The notes below the pieces were generated by a model, which had not been told where the DNA came from, did no database searches, and was given only the letters and a program-made list of their open reading frames with translations. Shown here one piece after another: positions 1 through 7,285 of a stretch of DNA of 12,481 nucleotides; the first letter of the stretch is position 1; the number at the start of each line of letters is the position of its first letter. Origin of the DNA: Verrucomicrobia bacterium UBA1211 (GTDB taxonomy: Bacteria; Verrucomicrobiota; Kiritimatiellia; RFP12; UBA1067); NCBI GenBank assembly GCA_002309585.1, contig DBXN01000042.1, forward strand, positions 5,639 through 18,119, read 5' to 3'. The position numbers were made by a program, and so were the translations under genes.

Positions 1-7
1 GAAAATT

Positions 8-13
8 AAGGTG
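8..13 (+). promoter_or_regulatory. Ribosome binding site deciding the start of the secreted protein
   Basis: AAGGTG lies six bases before the ATG at 20 and overlaps the possible GTG start at 11. A GTG start at 11 would leave no room for a ribosome binding site of its own, so this site favours the ATG at 20. A third in-frame ATG at 29 has GGGAG too close to it. Confidence 0.55.
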
Positions 14-19
14 TCAGTC

Positions 20-3000
20 ATGGGGAGAATGAGCGTTGTCGGTGTTGCCGCGTTGGTGACGGTTGCTGTAACGTTAAAGGCGTTCGCGGATCCGGTTTTC
101 GCGAAACCGGTCGGAGACAATTTCGCCTTCTATGAGGATGAGGCGTGCACAATCGCTGTGGATGCCCCTGAAACCGGTATCGCGGACTGTGTCGTGCTTT
201 TCGCGGATGACGCGGAATACCAGGCCCTTATCCCCCATGCCGCCGAACTGGCGACGGCGTTTGGCGGGATGGCGTATCTGCAGGGTGACGTCACGCTCAC
301 CGCCGATACCGATTGGCGGGCGATGGATTTCAATCTGAACGGCAAGACCATCACGCTGAAGGGCTGGAGCCTTCAGGTCCGCAAGCCGCAGGGCGAGGGC
401 CGCATCACCGCCGGAAACCTCATCGTCAACGGCGATTTCGACACCAGTGGCGACGGGTGGACGTTCTCGGCTTCCACTTGGCGGACGGGCACCAACGGCT
501 CCAGCAGCAACGACAAGCCCTATCCGGGCAACATCTGGCTGGCGGTGGGAACCTCCAGCGGGACCGTGGCCGCGTCGCAGGTCTTCACGGTTCCGGCGGA
601 CAGGCGATGCTACGTGCGGTTCAGATACTCCAGATACAGTTCCAACTATGCCCAGTATCTTGGAATCGGTATTGACGCAAATGCCAATATCATCGGGAAA
701 AACCAGCTCACTTCCAGCGGCGGCGGCGCGGGAACCGACAGCACGATCTATGCGCGGAACCTGACGGAGGGTGAACATACATTCTATATCTGCCGTTGGA
801 ACGGTTACTCGCTCATCGACGAGATCACCGTCAGCCCGGAAAGCCGTCTGGTTTTCGATATCCCCGAGGGCGAGGAATATGTGAATGCCGGCATCTCGCT
901 GGGCAGCACGGAGAGCTACTTCTTTGACGGCATGGGGCTGCAGGTGCATAAGACCGGCAAGGGCCGGTTGGTCATGGCCAAGAGCAACCCCAACTTCGGC
1001 GGGAACGGCAATGTCGCGAACATGGTGACCCTGGTCGTTGAGGAGGGCGTTGTGGAAACCACCGCCGATAAGGCCTGCGGTCCGACCTATTCCCGCATCC
1101 AGGTCATGGACGGCGCGCAGTTCGCGGTCTCCGGGGAGGCCGCCTCCAACACCCCGCGTTACGATTTCACGATCGCCGGTTCCGGTCCCGACGGCCTCGG
1201 CGCGGTCGTGAACACCACGGGAATGGCGGACGAGGGCGACCTGGCGTTCATCATGCGGAACGTCACGCTGACCGCGGACGCCACGATCGGGGGACCTTCG
1301 TCCATCAATCTGAAAAACGGCAACTGGACCGCGACCACGATGACCCTGGACGAGCATGCCCTGACATTCTCTGCCGAGACGGTCTATGCCGGCAACGTCA
1401 CCTACAGCGGCGCCGGATCCTTGGTCATCCCCACGGGTACGGACTTCACGTTTTATGGCCACGATTCGGGCGGGGGCGACTGCGATGTGACGGTTAGCGG
1501 CAGGCTGATTATGAACAACGGCGGCTTCTCCGCCGTCAAATCGCTGACGTTTGATGAGGGGGCGTCCCTCGTTTTGTCTGACGCCGCCGACTCGGGCAGC
1601 ATTCCCACCACGGTCATCACCGGGAAATATGTGCCCGCCCGGCAGTGCGACAATGCCTGCGCCGGCGCCTTGCCTTCGGACATCTTCCAGCTCGGTGACG
1701 CGAGCCACCTTGAGACAACGCTCGACCTCTCGGCATTCAGCGGGACGATGGACGGTTCAAACACGGCGTTTTACGCCGCCTCCACCGTCACGGTGGATGT
1801 CGGGACGCGCGAATTCACGGGAGGCGTCTTGCTGATCGCCTGGTCGGAGCTGCCCGACGCGACCTTCGTCCTGGATGAGGCCAACAAAGACAAGTACGGG
1901 CTGTGGGCCAAACCCGACGGCCTTTACGTTTTCCCCGGCACGGTGCCTTCGTTCGTCAAGTTCGACGCGGCGAGCGGTTCCTGGAAGTTCTACGACGAGA
2001 ATGTGAACCCCTATGACGGCGAGTGGACGCTGGGGATGGACTATATGAAGGTCCTCTTCGCGGATGAGGCCGAATTCCAGGCGCTCGTCCCGCACACCAA
2101 TGAAATCGCCGCCGCCCATGCGCAGGTTTACCTGCAGGATGATGTTGTCCTCACGGGGGACACGGATTGGCGGGAGATCGACTTCAACATGAACGGGAAG
2201 ACCATCGTGTTGCGCGGATGGGATCTCTACGTCCATAAGCCCAAAGGCACGGGGCGCATCACCTCCGGCAACATCCTCAATCCGGAGGGGTACACCTTCG
2301 TGAGCGGTTCGTCTTACAGCGGCGATCTGCTTTATCTCGGATCAACTTCCGGGGGTGTCAGCGCCATGCAGAATTTCACCTTGGTGAAGGCCCGCCCCTG
2401 CCACTTCAAAACGCAAACAACCCGGTTGAGTTCGGAATGGGGGCAGTATGTGAGCGTGGGCATCAATTCGGTCAATAACCTCATGGGGAAGACGACCAAC
2501 CTCAGCGGGACCCAGACCTGGGGACCGTATACGCGCACCGGGTTGGAAGCCGGGACGTCGTATCAGCTGCAGATCGCCCGCTACAACGGACATACGCGCA
2601 TCAGCAAATTCGCGACGCTCAGCCCGACCAGCTACCTCTATTTTGACATTCCCGAAGGCGAGGAGTTCGACCTGGCCGAGCTGACCCTCGGCGGCAGTAC
2701 GCCCGGCACGACCGATTTCGGCGGATTGGGGCTTCAGGTGCATAAGTTGGGCAAAGGGACGCTCGTCATGCCCAAGTCCTTCGTTTTCGGCGGAAACGGC
2801 ATCACCTCGCTGGTGGTGGAGGAGGGCCTGGTGAAGAAGGCGAGCGGCGCGACATGCGGGGAGGCGTATTCGCGGATCGTGGTGGAGGAGGGGGCGCAGT
2901 TCGACCTGAACGGCCGCACGTACCACGACTATGACTACACCATCTCCGGTTCGGGTCCGGACGGCACCGGCGCGCTCATTAGCAGCGTGGCGATGGATGC

Positions 3001-3754
3001 GGGAATCGCTTTCGCGAAGAACACGGGTACGTCGTTCCTGCGTAACGTGACGCTCGGCGCGGACGCCACGGTCTATGCCGGCAACAACATCGGCATGATT
3101 TTCTACAACTACGAAGCCTCCGCCATGACGATGGAGGGCCACACGGTTACCTACGACTGCGCGGATGACATCCGCATCTTTGCGGGTAACATGTCCTACT
3201 CCGGCGAGGGCAAGATCGTGATCGCGGAGAACGGCTGGTTCCAGACGGAGCTCGCGAGTCCTTCGGCGGGCGGATGCGACCTGGAGGTTTACGGGCGTTA
3301 TTGGCAGAACATGAACGCTGTCACGCCGGTCAAGTCGCTGGTGTTCAAGGCGGGTTCGGCCTTCCGCGAACTGAGCGGCGATCCCGCCACGAATGTCGTC
3401 TACTCGCTCTACGCCCCGCCCGTTCGCTCTGAGAGCGAGGAGGGCTACAACCTGCGTCCGATCGTGCAGCTCGGCGATGCCGACCATCTTGAGACGACGC
3501 TGGACCTTTCCGGCTGGACGGAGCTTTGCGATGACAGCGAAGAGGCGTCGCTGGCCTTCTTCGAGGGTTCGACCGTGACGGTGGATATCGGCGACCGTAC
3601 CGAGTTCCATTCGTCCACCCTTTGGAAGTGGTCGGCGAAGCCGGCGAATGTGAACTTCGTCTGCTCGGAGAAGATGCGGCGCCGCGGATTCGCCCTGCGG
3701 ATCTTGGATGACGGGATCCATTTCGTGAACGGCATGATGATCATCATCAATTAG
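20..3754 (+). CDS. Large secreted protein made of two tandem beta-strand-repeat modules
   Basis: The product is about 1,244 residues from ATG 20 (1,247 from GTG 11; numbers below use the longer form). The N-terminus looks like a signal peptide: short basic start, hydrophobic VVGVAALVTVAV, and a likely cleavage after AFA at 25-27. The mature protein is two diverged copies of one module, about residues 28-643 and 647-1241. Matching landmarks are DTDWRAMDFNLNGKTI (99-114) with DTDWREIDFNMNGKTI (717-732), GSGPDG (390-395 and 980-985), and QLGDASHLETTLDLS (560-574) with QLGDADHLETTLDLS (1153-1167). Stretches such as LQVHKTGKGRLVM and LVVEEG resemble autotransporter-associated beta-strand repeats. 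Residues 136-275 (NLIVNGDFD...GW) resemble a DUF642-like or carbohydrate-binding jelly-roll. I see no C-terminal beta-barrel, PEP-CTERM or LPXTG anchor, and no catalytic motif. Inference: an exported beta-helical surface or adhesion-like protein; substrate unknown. A hairpin terminator follows. Confidence 0.85.
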   Translation: MGRMSVVGVAALVTVAVTLKAFADPVFAKPVGDNFAFYEDEACTIAVDAPETGIADCVVLFADDAEYQALIPHAAELATAFGGMAYLQGDVTLTADTDWRAMDFNLNGKTITLKGWSLQVRKPQGEGRITAGNLIVNGDFDTSGDGWTFSASTWRTGTNGSSSNDKPYPGNIWLAVGTSSGTVAASQVFTVPADRRCYVRFRYSRYSSNYAQYLGIGIDANANIIGKNQLTSSGGGAGTDSTIYARNLTEGEHTFYICRWNGYSLIDEITVSPESRLVFDIPEGEEYVNAGISLGSTESYFFDGMGLQVHKTGKGRLVMAKSNPNFGGNGNVANMVTLVVEEGVVETTADKACGPTYSRIQVMDGAQFAVSGEAASNTPRYDFTIAGSGPDGLGAVVNTTGMADEGDLAFIMRNVTLTADATIGGPSSINLKNGNWTATTMTLDEHALTFSAETVYAGNVTYSGAGSLVIPTGTDFTFYGHDSGGGDCDVTVSGRLIMNNGGFSAVKSLTFDEGASLVLSDAADSGSIPTTVITGKYVPARQCDNACAGALPSDIFQLGDASHLETTLDLSAFSGTMDGSNTAFYAASTVTVDVGTREFTGGVLLIAWSELPDATFVLDEANKDKYGLWAKPDGLYVFPGTVPSFVKFDAASGSWKFYDENVNPYDGEWTLGMDYMKVLFADEAEFQALVPHTNEIAAAHAQVYLQDDVVLTGDTDWREIDFNMNGKTIVLRGWDLYVHKPKGTGRITSGNILNPEGYTFVSGSSYSGDLLYLGSTSGGVSAMQNFTLVKARPCHFKTQTTRLSSEWGQYVSVGINSVNNLMGKTTNLSGTQTWGPYTRTGLEAGTSYQLQIARYNGHTRISKFATLSPTSYLYFDIPEGEEFDLAELTLGGSTPGTTDFGGLGLQVHKLGKGTLVMPKSFVFGGNGITSLVVEEGLVKKASGATCGEAYSRIVVEEGAQFDLNGRTYHDYDYTISGSGPDGTGALISSVAMDAGIAFAKNTGTSFLRNVTLGADATVYAGNNIGMIFYNYEASAMTMEGHTVTYDCADDIRIFAGNMSYSGEGKIVIAENGWFQTELASPSAGGCDLEVYGRYWQNMNAVTPVKSLVFKAGSAFRELSGDPATNVVYSLYAPPVRSESEEGYNLRPIVQLGDADHLETTLDLSGWTELCDDSEEASLAFFEGSTVTVDIGDRTEFHSSTLWKWSAKPANVNFVCSEKMRRRGFALRILDDGIHFVNGMMIIIN
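92..1939 (+). repeat. First protein-level module of the secreted protein
   Basis: Codes for residues 28-643 (numbered from GTG 11). It holds, in order: a FYEDE strand; a conserved VLFADDAEYQALIPH helix-like stretch; the DTDWR...NGKTI beta segment; an NGDFD...GW jelly-roll-like segment; a LQVHKTGKG beta-repeat; AGSGPDG; a second beta-rich part; and a closing DGLYVFPG. It aligns end to end with residues 647-1241. Confidence 0.8.
1949..3733 (+). repeat. Second protein-level module of the secreted protein
   Basis: Codes for residues 647-1241. It repeats the order of the first module and closes with DGIHFVNG, matching DGLYVFPG. The copies differ clearly in both protein and DNA, so the duplication is old. 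The main difference is a loss of about 20 residues near 753-775: the NGDFD...GW motif of the first module is reduced to NPEGYTFVSG. Confidence 0.78.
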
Positions 3755-3780
3755 GCCGCGGAAATCAAGAAGCGTCTTCC

Positions 3781-3830
3781 GACACCGCCGCCGCTGTCCT
3801 CTGGACGGCGGCGGCGTTGTCTTCCCTCTT
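3781..3830 (+). terminator. Long GC-rich hairpin terminator after the secreted-protein gene
   Basis: The arms at 3781-3799 and 3803-3821 can form a 19-base stem with one mismatch and one G-U pair, closed by a TCT loop. The core is CCGCCGCCG against CGGCGGCGG. The downstream strand reads TTCCCTCTT rather than a clean T run, so it is an imperfect intrinsic terminator. It starts 26 bases after the stop codon and separates this gene from glpK. Confidence 0.75.
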
Positions 3831-3909
3831 CCCTGTTCCCTTATCATTTTCATAATGCCACATTTTCACATTTCCACAATGCCATATCACCCGTTCCCCA
3901 TTCTCCCCC
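3821..3909 (+). repeat. Mosaic of 7-base then 8-base tandem units
   Basis: Heptads CTTCCCT, CTTCCCT, GTTCCCT run from 3821 to 3841. After four bases, octads run from 3846: ATTTTCAT, AATGCCAC, ATTTTCAC, ATTTCCAC, AATGCCAT, ATCACCCG, TTCCCCAT, TCTCCCCC. The unit length is kept while the sequence drifts. The rest of the 3755-4023 spacer holds the terminator before this array and the glpK upstream region after it. Confidence 0.65.
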
Positions 3910-3942
3910 ATAATTTTTGAAGACCCGAAATCTTTACTCCGA

Positions 3943-3974
3943 TTGACATTTATGGTAAAAAGGTGGGGTACGAA
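3943..3974 (+). promoter_or_regulatory. Candidate glpK promoter
   Basis: A perfect TTGACA -35 box lies at 3943-3948. The -10 box is unclear: 17-base spacing gives GGGTAC, and a TACGAA at 3969 needs a 20-base spacer. TATGGT at 3951 is too close to pair with this -35. The terminator upstream supports an independent promoter here. I see no obvious operator palindrome. Confidence 0.4.
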
Positions 3975-4023
3975 AGGTGGAAGCGGGCTTTTTCGGTTTC
4001 TCAAACAGGAGTAAGGAGCGAAG

Positions 4024-5517
4024 ATGAGCGGAAAGTATGTGATGGCGTTGGATGCGGGGACAACCTCGAATCGGGCGATTGTGTTTGACCATTCCGGAAA
4101 GATCGTTTCGGTGGCGCAGCGTGAGTTCCGGCAGCACTATCCCCAGCCGGGCTGGGTGGAGCATGACGCGCTGGAGATTTGGGAGACACAGCTGGCCGTC
4201 GCGCGGGAATCGTTGAAGAAGGCGGGCTTGACGGCGGCGGACATCGCGGGAATCGGGATCACGAACCAGCGGGAGACGACGGTCGTGTGGAACCGCAAGA
4301 CGGGACAGCCGATCATGCACGCCATCGTGTGGCAGTGCCGGCGGACGAGCGGGATCTGCGACGCGCTCAAGACCAAGGGACTCTCCGACACGATCCGCCA
4401 AAAGACCGGCCTCCTGCCGGACGCCTATTTCTCCGGGACGAAGATCCTGTGGATGCTGGAGAATGTGCCGGGGGCCCGCGAGGCGGCGGAGGCGGGCGAG
4501 CTGCTGTTCGGGACGATCGACACGTGGCTCATCTGGAAACTGACGGGCGGGCGCGTCCATGCGACCGATTATTCGAACGCCTCCCGGACGATGCTTTTCA
4601 ATCTGCATACCCTGGAATGGGATGAGGATATCCTGAAGGAGTTGATGATTCCCCGTTCGATGCTGCCGGAGGTGAAACCGTCGAGCGGCATCTTCGGCGA
4701 GACCGACGCCGAGTGGTTCGGCGCGCCGATCCCGGTCGCGGGCGCGGCGGGCGATCAGCAGTCCGCGCTGTTCGGGCAGGGGTGTTTCCGTCCGGGCGAG
4801 GCGAAAAACACCTACGGGACCGGCTGCTTCCTGTTGATGAACACCGGAAACGAGCCGGTGCTCTCCCGGAACGGGTTGCTGACGACCATCGCCTGGGGCA
4901 TCGGCGGGAAGATCTCCTACGCGCTGGAGGGCAGCGTCTTTGTGGCGGGAGCCGTGATCCAGTGGCTGCGGGATGAGCTGGGGCTGATCGCCAAGGCGTC
5001 CGATTCGGAAGCCGCCGCGCGGCGCGTGGATTCGGCCAACGGCTGCTACGTCGTTCCGGCGTTCACGGGCCTGGGCGCGCCCTACTGGGACCAGTACGCG
5101 CGGGGCGCGGTGCTGGGGCTGACGCGGGGCGTCAACCGCGACCATGTCGTGCGGGCCGCCCTGGAGTCGATCGCCTACCAGACGACGGATGTCCTGACGG
5201 CGATGGAGGCCGATTCGGGTATCCGGCTGAGCGCGTTGCGGGTGGACGGCGGCGCGTCCGCGAACAATTTCCTGATGCAGTTCCAGAGCGATGTCGCCAA
5301 CGCCCCGGTGGAACGTCCGGCGTGCATCGAGACGACGGCGCTCGGCGCGGCCTACCTTGCGGGATTGGCGGTCGGGTATTGGGAGAACACGGATGACGTG
5401 CTGCGGAACCGCAGCGTCGACCGGATCTTCGCGCCGGTCTGGGATGCGCCTGTGCGCGCCGCCGCCATCACGGGATGGCATGAGGCGGTTGAACGCGTCA
5501 AGAGCGGAAGGGCGTGA
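4024..5517 (+). CDS. glpK: Glycerol kinase
   Basis: Cytoplasmic FGGY-family kinase that phosphorylates glycerol with ATP to sn-glycerol 3-phosphate. The 497 residues compare with 502 in E. coli. Visible hallmarks are the phosphate loop DAGTTSNR (10-17), GITNQRETTVVW (78-89), W103, Y135, AGDQQSALFGQ (242-252), NTYGTGCF (262-269), GLGAPYWD, and DGGASANNFLMQ. R83, E84, W103, Y135 and D244 match the glycerol-binding residues of the E. coli enzyme almost by number. AAGGAG at 4013-4018, five bases before the ATG, fixes the start. The segment before AGDQQ reads DAEWFGAPIPVAG. It lacks the GGTR loop that binds fructose 1,6-bisphosphate in E. coli and has E230 where Firmicute enzymes carry the HPr-phosphorylated His. 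So neither known control is expected. No glpF or glpD lies next to it. Confidence 0.97.
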   Translation: MSGKYVMALDAGTTSNRAIVFDHSGKIVSVAQREFRQHYPQPGWVEHDALEIWETQLAVARESLKKAGLTAADIAGIGITNQRETTVVWNRKTGQPIMHAIVWQCRRTSGICDALKTKGLSDTIRQKTGLLPDAYFSGTKILWMLENVPGAREAAEAGELLFGTIDTWLIWKLTGGRVHATDYSNASRTMLFNLHTLEWDEDILKELMIPRSMLPEVKPSSGIFGETDAEWFGAPIPVAGAAGDQQSALFGQGCFRPGEAKNTYGTGCFLLMNTGNEPVLSRNGLLTTIAWGIGGKISYALEGSVFVAGAVIQWLRDELGLIAKASDSEAAARRVDSANGCYVVPAFTGLGAPYWDQYARGAVLGLTRGVNRDHVVRAALESIAYQTTDVLTAMEADSGIRLSALRVDGGASANNFLMQFQSDVANAPVERPACIETTALGAAYLAGLAVGYWENTDDVLRNRSVDRIFAPVWDAPVRAAAITGWHEAVERVKSGRA

Positions 5518-5523
5518 AAGGAA

Positions 5524-5566
5524 GATTAAAGGGTTGGAGAGGGAAGAGGGAAGGGGGAATAGGGAA
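5524..5566 (+). repeat. 43-base shared gene-end element, copy A
   Basis: Begins seven bases after the glpK stop with GATTAAAGGGTTGG and ends in purine-rich AGGGAA units. A second copy, 39 of 43 bases identical by hand alignment, is on the minus strand at 10046-10088, downstream of the AEC permease gene in the same orientation relative to that gene. Four G-tracts at 5541-5564 (GGG, GGG, GGGGG, GGG, spaced by 4, 2 and 4 bases) fit a G-quadruplex pattern in the transcribed strand. Confidence 0.7.
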
Positions 5567-5644
5567 ACAGTGTTCAGTGTTCAGTGTTCAGTGTTCAGTG
5601 GGCAGTGAGCAGTGGGCAGTGGGCAGTGATCAATAGGCAGCGTG
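5540..5644 (+). repeat. Fifteen-unit drifting heptanucleotide array
   Basis: Fifteen 7-base units stay in phase: AGGGAAG x2, GGGGAAT, AGGGAAA, then CAGTGTT x4, CAGTGGG, CAGTGAG, CAGTGGG x2, CAGTGAT, and decayed CAATAGG and CAGCGTG. The CAGTG core changes abruptly from the AGGGAA core at 5568 without loss of phase. It overlaps the 43-base element. It resembles the short tandemly repeated heptanucleotides known in cyanobacteria in unit size, not in demonstrated origin. Confidence 0.85.
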
Positions 5645-5652
5645 CTGCGTGT

Positions 5653-5710
5653 CCACCCAACCACCCAACCACGCATGTTACCCTCAACGCTCAACCCCCA
5701 ACCCCCAACA
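5653..5710 (+). repeat. Second short-unit array before the symporter gene
   Basis: Octads CCACCCAA, CCACCCAA, CCACGCAT run from 5653 to 5676. After six bases come heptads CTCAACG, CTCAACC, CCCAACC, CCCAACA from 5683 to 5710. The array ends seven bases before the ribosome binding site of the next gene. I see no riboswitch or terminator in the 5518-5726 spacer. Confidence 0.65.
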
Positions 5711-5716
5711 TGTACG

Positions 5717-5723
5717 AAGGTGA
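5717..5723 (+). promoter_or_regulatory. Ribosome binding site of the symporter gene
   Basis: AAGGTGA, continuing to AAGGTGAT, matches the 16S anti-Shine-Dalgarno complement over eight bases and ends close to the ATG at 5727. It fixes the start codon. Confidence 0.6.
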
Positions 5724-5726
5724 TGC

Positions 5727-7256
5727 ATGACGAATGTGGTTCAGGCCGCGTTATCGGCGGCACCGGAAGCGGTCGCGCAGACCGTTGAGGCCGGTTCCGG
5801 TGTGTTGGCCAAATTGACCGATCGGATTGAGGCGATTGACGGGATCGTGTGGGGCGTCCCGTTGATCGCCGCGATCCTGGTGACGGGGTTGATCCTGACC
5901 TGCATGCTCCGTTTCCGCCATCTGCTGAATCTGAAGGCCGCCTTCCGCTATATGTTCCATACCGAAGAGGGGACGGCGGGGGATGTCTCGGCGTTCGGGG
6001 CGCTTTGCACGGCACTCTCGGCGACGATCGGGACGGGGAACATCGTCGGCGTCGCGACGGCGATCGGAACCGGCGGCCCCGGGGCGCTCTTCTGGATGGA
6101 GGTGGCCGCTTTCTTCGGGATGGCGACCAAATACGCGGAGGGGCTGCTGGCGGTCAAATACCGGACGTTCACGGCGGACGGGCGGGTGCTGGGCGGTCCT
6201 TTCTACTACATCGAGAAGGGATTGGGCAAAAAGTGGAAGCCCCTCGCGGTGCTCTTCGCGTTCTTCGGGACGCTGGCGGGGATTATGGGGATCGGGACCA
6301 TCACGCAGATCCACGGCATCACGTCGGCCGTCCAGCGTTATTTCGATCCCGGGTTCGATCCCGCCAACGCCGCGACGGGCCTGAGTCTGTTCGGGACGAC
6401 CTATCCGGTTTCGGTTGTGGTTTCGGGGTTGGTCGTGAGCGTCTGCGTCGGGCTGGTCGTGATCGGCGGGCTGAAGCGGATCGCGAAGGTCTCCACGGTG
6501 GTCGTGCCGTTCATGGCGGTGTTTTATCTGGTTGTGATTGCGTTTCTGCTGTTGGGGCATCTCCCGAAGATCGTGCCGGCGCTGGATCTGATTGTCCGGT
6601 CCGCGTTCAACCCCGCGGCCTTCACGGGCGGCGTGGTCGGGACGGTCTTCATCTCGATCCAGAAGGGTGTCGCGCGCGGCATCTTCTCGAACGAGGCGGG
6701 ATTGGGTTCGGCGCCGATCGCGGCCGCCGCGGCGAGGACGAACGAGCCGGCGCGGCAGGGGCTGGTCTGCATGACGGGAACGTTCATCGACACGATCGTG
6801 ATCTGCACGATGACGGGATTGGCCATTGTCGTGACGGGGGCGTGGGAGCCGGCGCTCGGGTTGAAGGGCGTGGATATCACGATCGAGGCGTTCACGCGCG
6901 GGCTCGCCTTCCTGGGGCCGCATTCGGGCGGGATCGCCGGGTTCTTCCTGATGACGGCGCTGACCTTTTTCGCGTTCACGACGATCCTGGGGTGGGACTA
7001 CTACTCGGAGAAGTGCCTGGAGTATCTGGTCGGGACGCATCGGCGGGTGTGGATCAGCGTGTACCGGGTGCTCTATGTGGCGGTGGTCTTCATCGGGCCG
7101 TATCTGACGGTCTCGCTGGTTTGGGACATGGCGGACGTGTTTAACGGGCTGATGGCGTTTCCGAATCTGATCGCCTTGGTGCTGTTGAGCCCGGTTGTCG
7201 CGCGGACGACGTTTGATTTTCTGAAACGCACCCGGGAGCGTCCGGCGGACGCGTGA
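5727..7256 (+). CDS. Alanine/glycine:cation symporter (AGCS family)
   Basis: Inner-membrane permease expected to import alanine or glycine with sodium or protons (the family of AgcS, DagA and AlsT). The 509 residues give about ten or eleven hydrophobic segments. Family hallmarks are GTGNIVGVATAIGTGGPGA (102-120), followed by MATKYAEGLLAVKYR, and GIFSNEAGLGSAP (318-330) with the RQG motif after it. The first 40 residues form a polar extension before the first membrane segment. Around residue 190 the protein reads GTITQIHGIT, where I remember GNMVQANS as the common form. The Gln (194), a substrate-contact position in the archaeal structure as I recall, is kept, but the nearby Asn is His, so the exact substrate is open. 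The stop codon overlaps a GTG of the next frame, so the downstream gene is probably co-transcribed. Confidence 0.93.
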   Translation: MTNVVQAALSAAPEAVAQTVEAGSGVLAKLTDRIEAIDGIVWGVPLIAAILVTGLILTCMLRFRHLLNLKAAFRYMFHTEEGTAGDVSAFGALCTALSATIGTGNIVGVATAIGTGGPGALFWMEVAAFFGMATKYAEGLLAVKYRTFTADGRVLGGPFYYIEKGLGKKWKPLAVLFAFFGTLAGIMGIGTITQIHGITSAVQRYFDPGFDPANAATGLSLFGTTYPVSVVVSGLVVSVCVGLVVIGGLKRIAKVSTVVVPFMAVFYLVVIAFLLLGHLPKIVPALDLIVRSAFNPAAFTGGVVGTVFISIQKGVARGIFSNEAGLGSAPIAAAAARTNEPARQGLVCMTGTFIDTIVICTMTGLAIVVTGAWEPALGLKGVDITIEAFTRGLAFLGPHSGGIAGFFLMTALTFFAFTTILGWDYYSEKCLEYLVGTHRRVWISVYRVLYVAVVFIGPYLTVSLVWDMADVFNGLMAFPNLIALVLLSPVVARTTFDFLKRTRERPADA

Positions 7257-7285
7257 GGGCGGAAATCGCGGAGAGGATGGGGCGC

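Noticed and set aside
74..1708. Open frame of 544 codons antisense to the secreted-protein gene
   Set aside because: High-GC coding strands leave long open antisense frames. Its product is Arg/Gly/Asp-rich with no recognisable domain, while the sense frame has a signal peptide and repeated domains.
2342..3853. Open frame of 503 codons antisense to the second module and its terminator
   Set aside because: It runs through the terminator and shows a low-complexity Arg/His-rich product; it is a shadow of the sense gene.
3934..5481. Open frame of 515 codons antisense to glpK
   Set aside because: Composition is Arg/Pro-rich and without family features; the sense frame is unmistakable glycerol kinase.
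5540..5710. CRISPR array
   Set aside because: Units are 7-8 bases and contiguous with no unique spacers, and there are no cas genes in the window.
5645..5726. Glycine riboswitch or T-box leader before the symporter gene
   Set aside because: The region is short C/A-rich tandem units with no paired helices or conserved riboswitch core that I can see.
5849..7144. Open frame of 431 codons in another frame of the symporter gene, with an antisense frame of 429 codons at 5751-7040
   Set aside because: Both products are Gly/Arg/Asp-rich low-complexity proteins with no membrane segments, typical of frame shadows in GC-rich genes.
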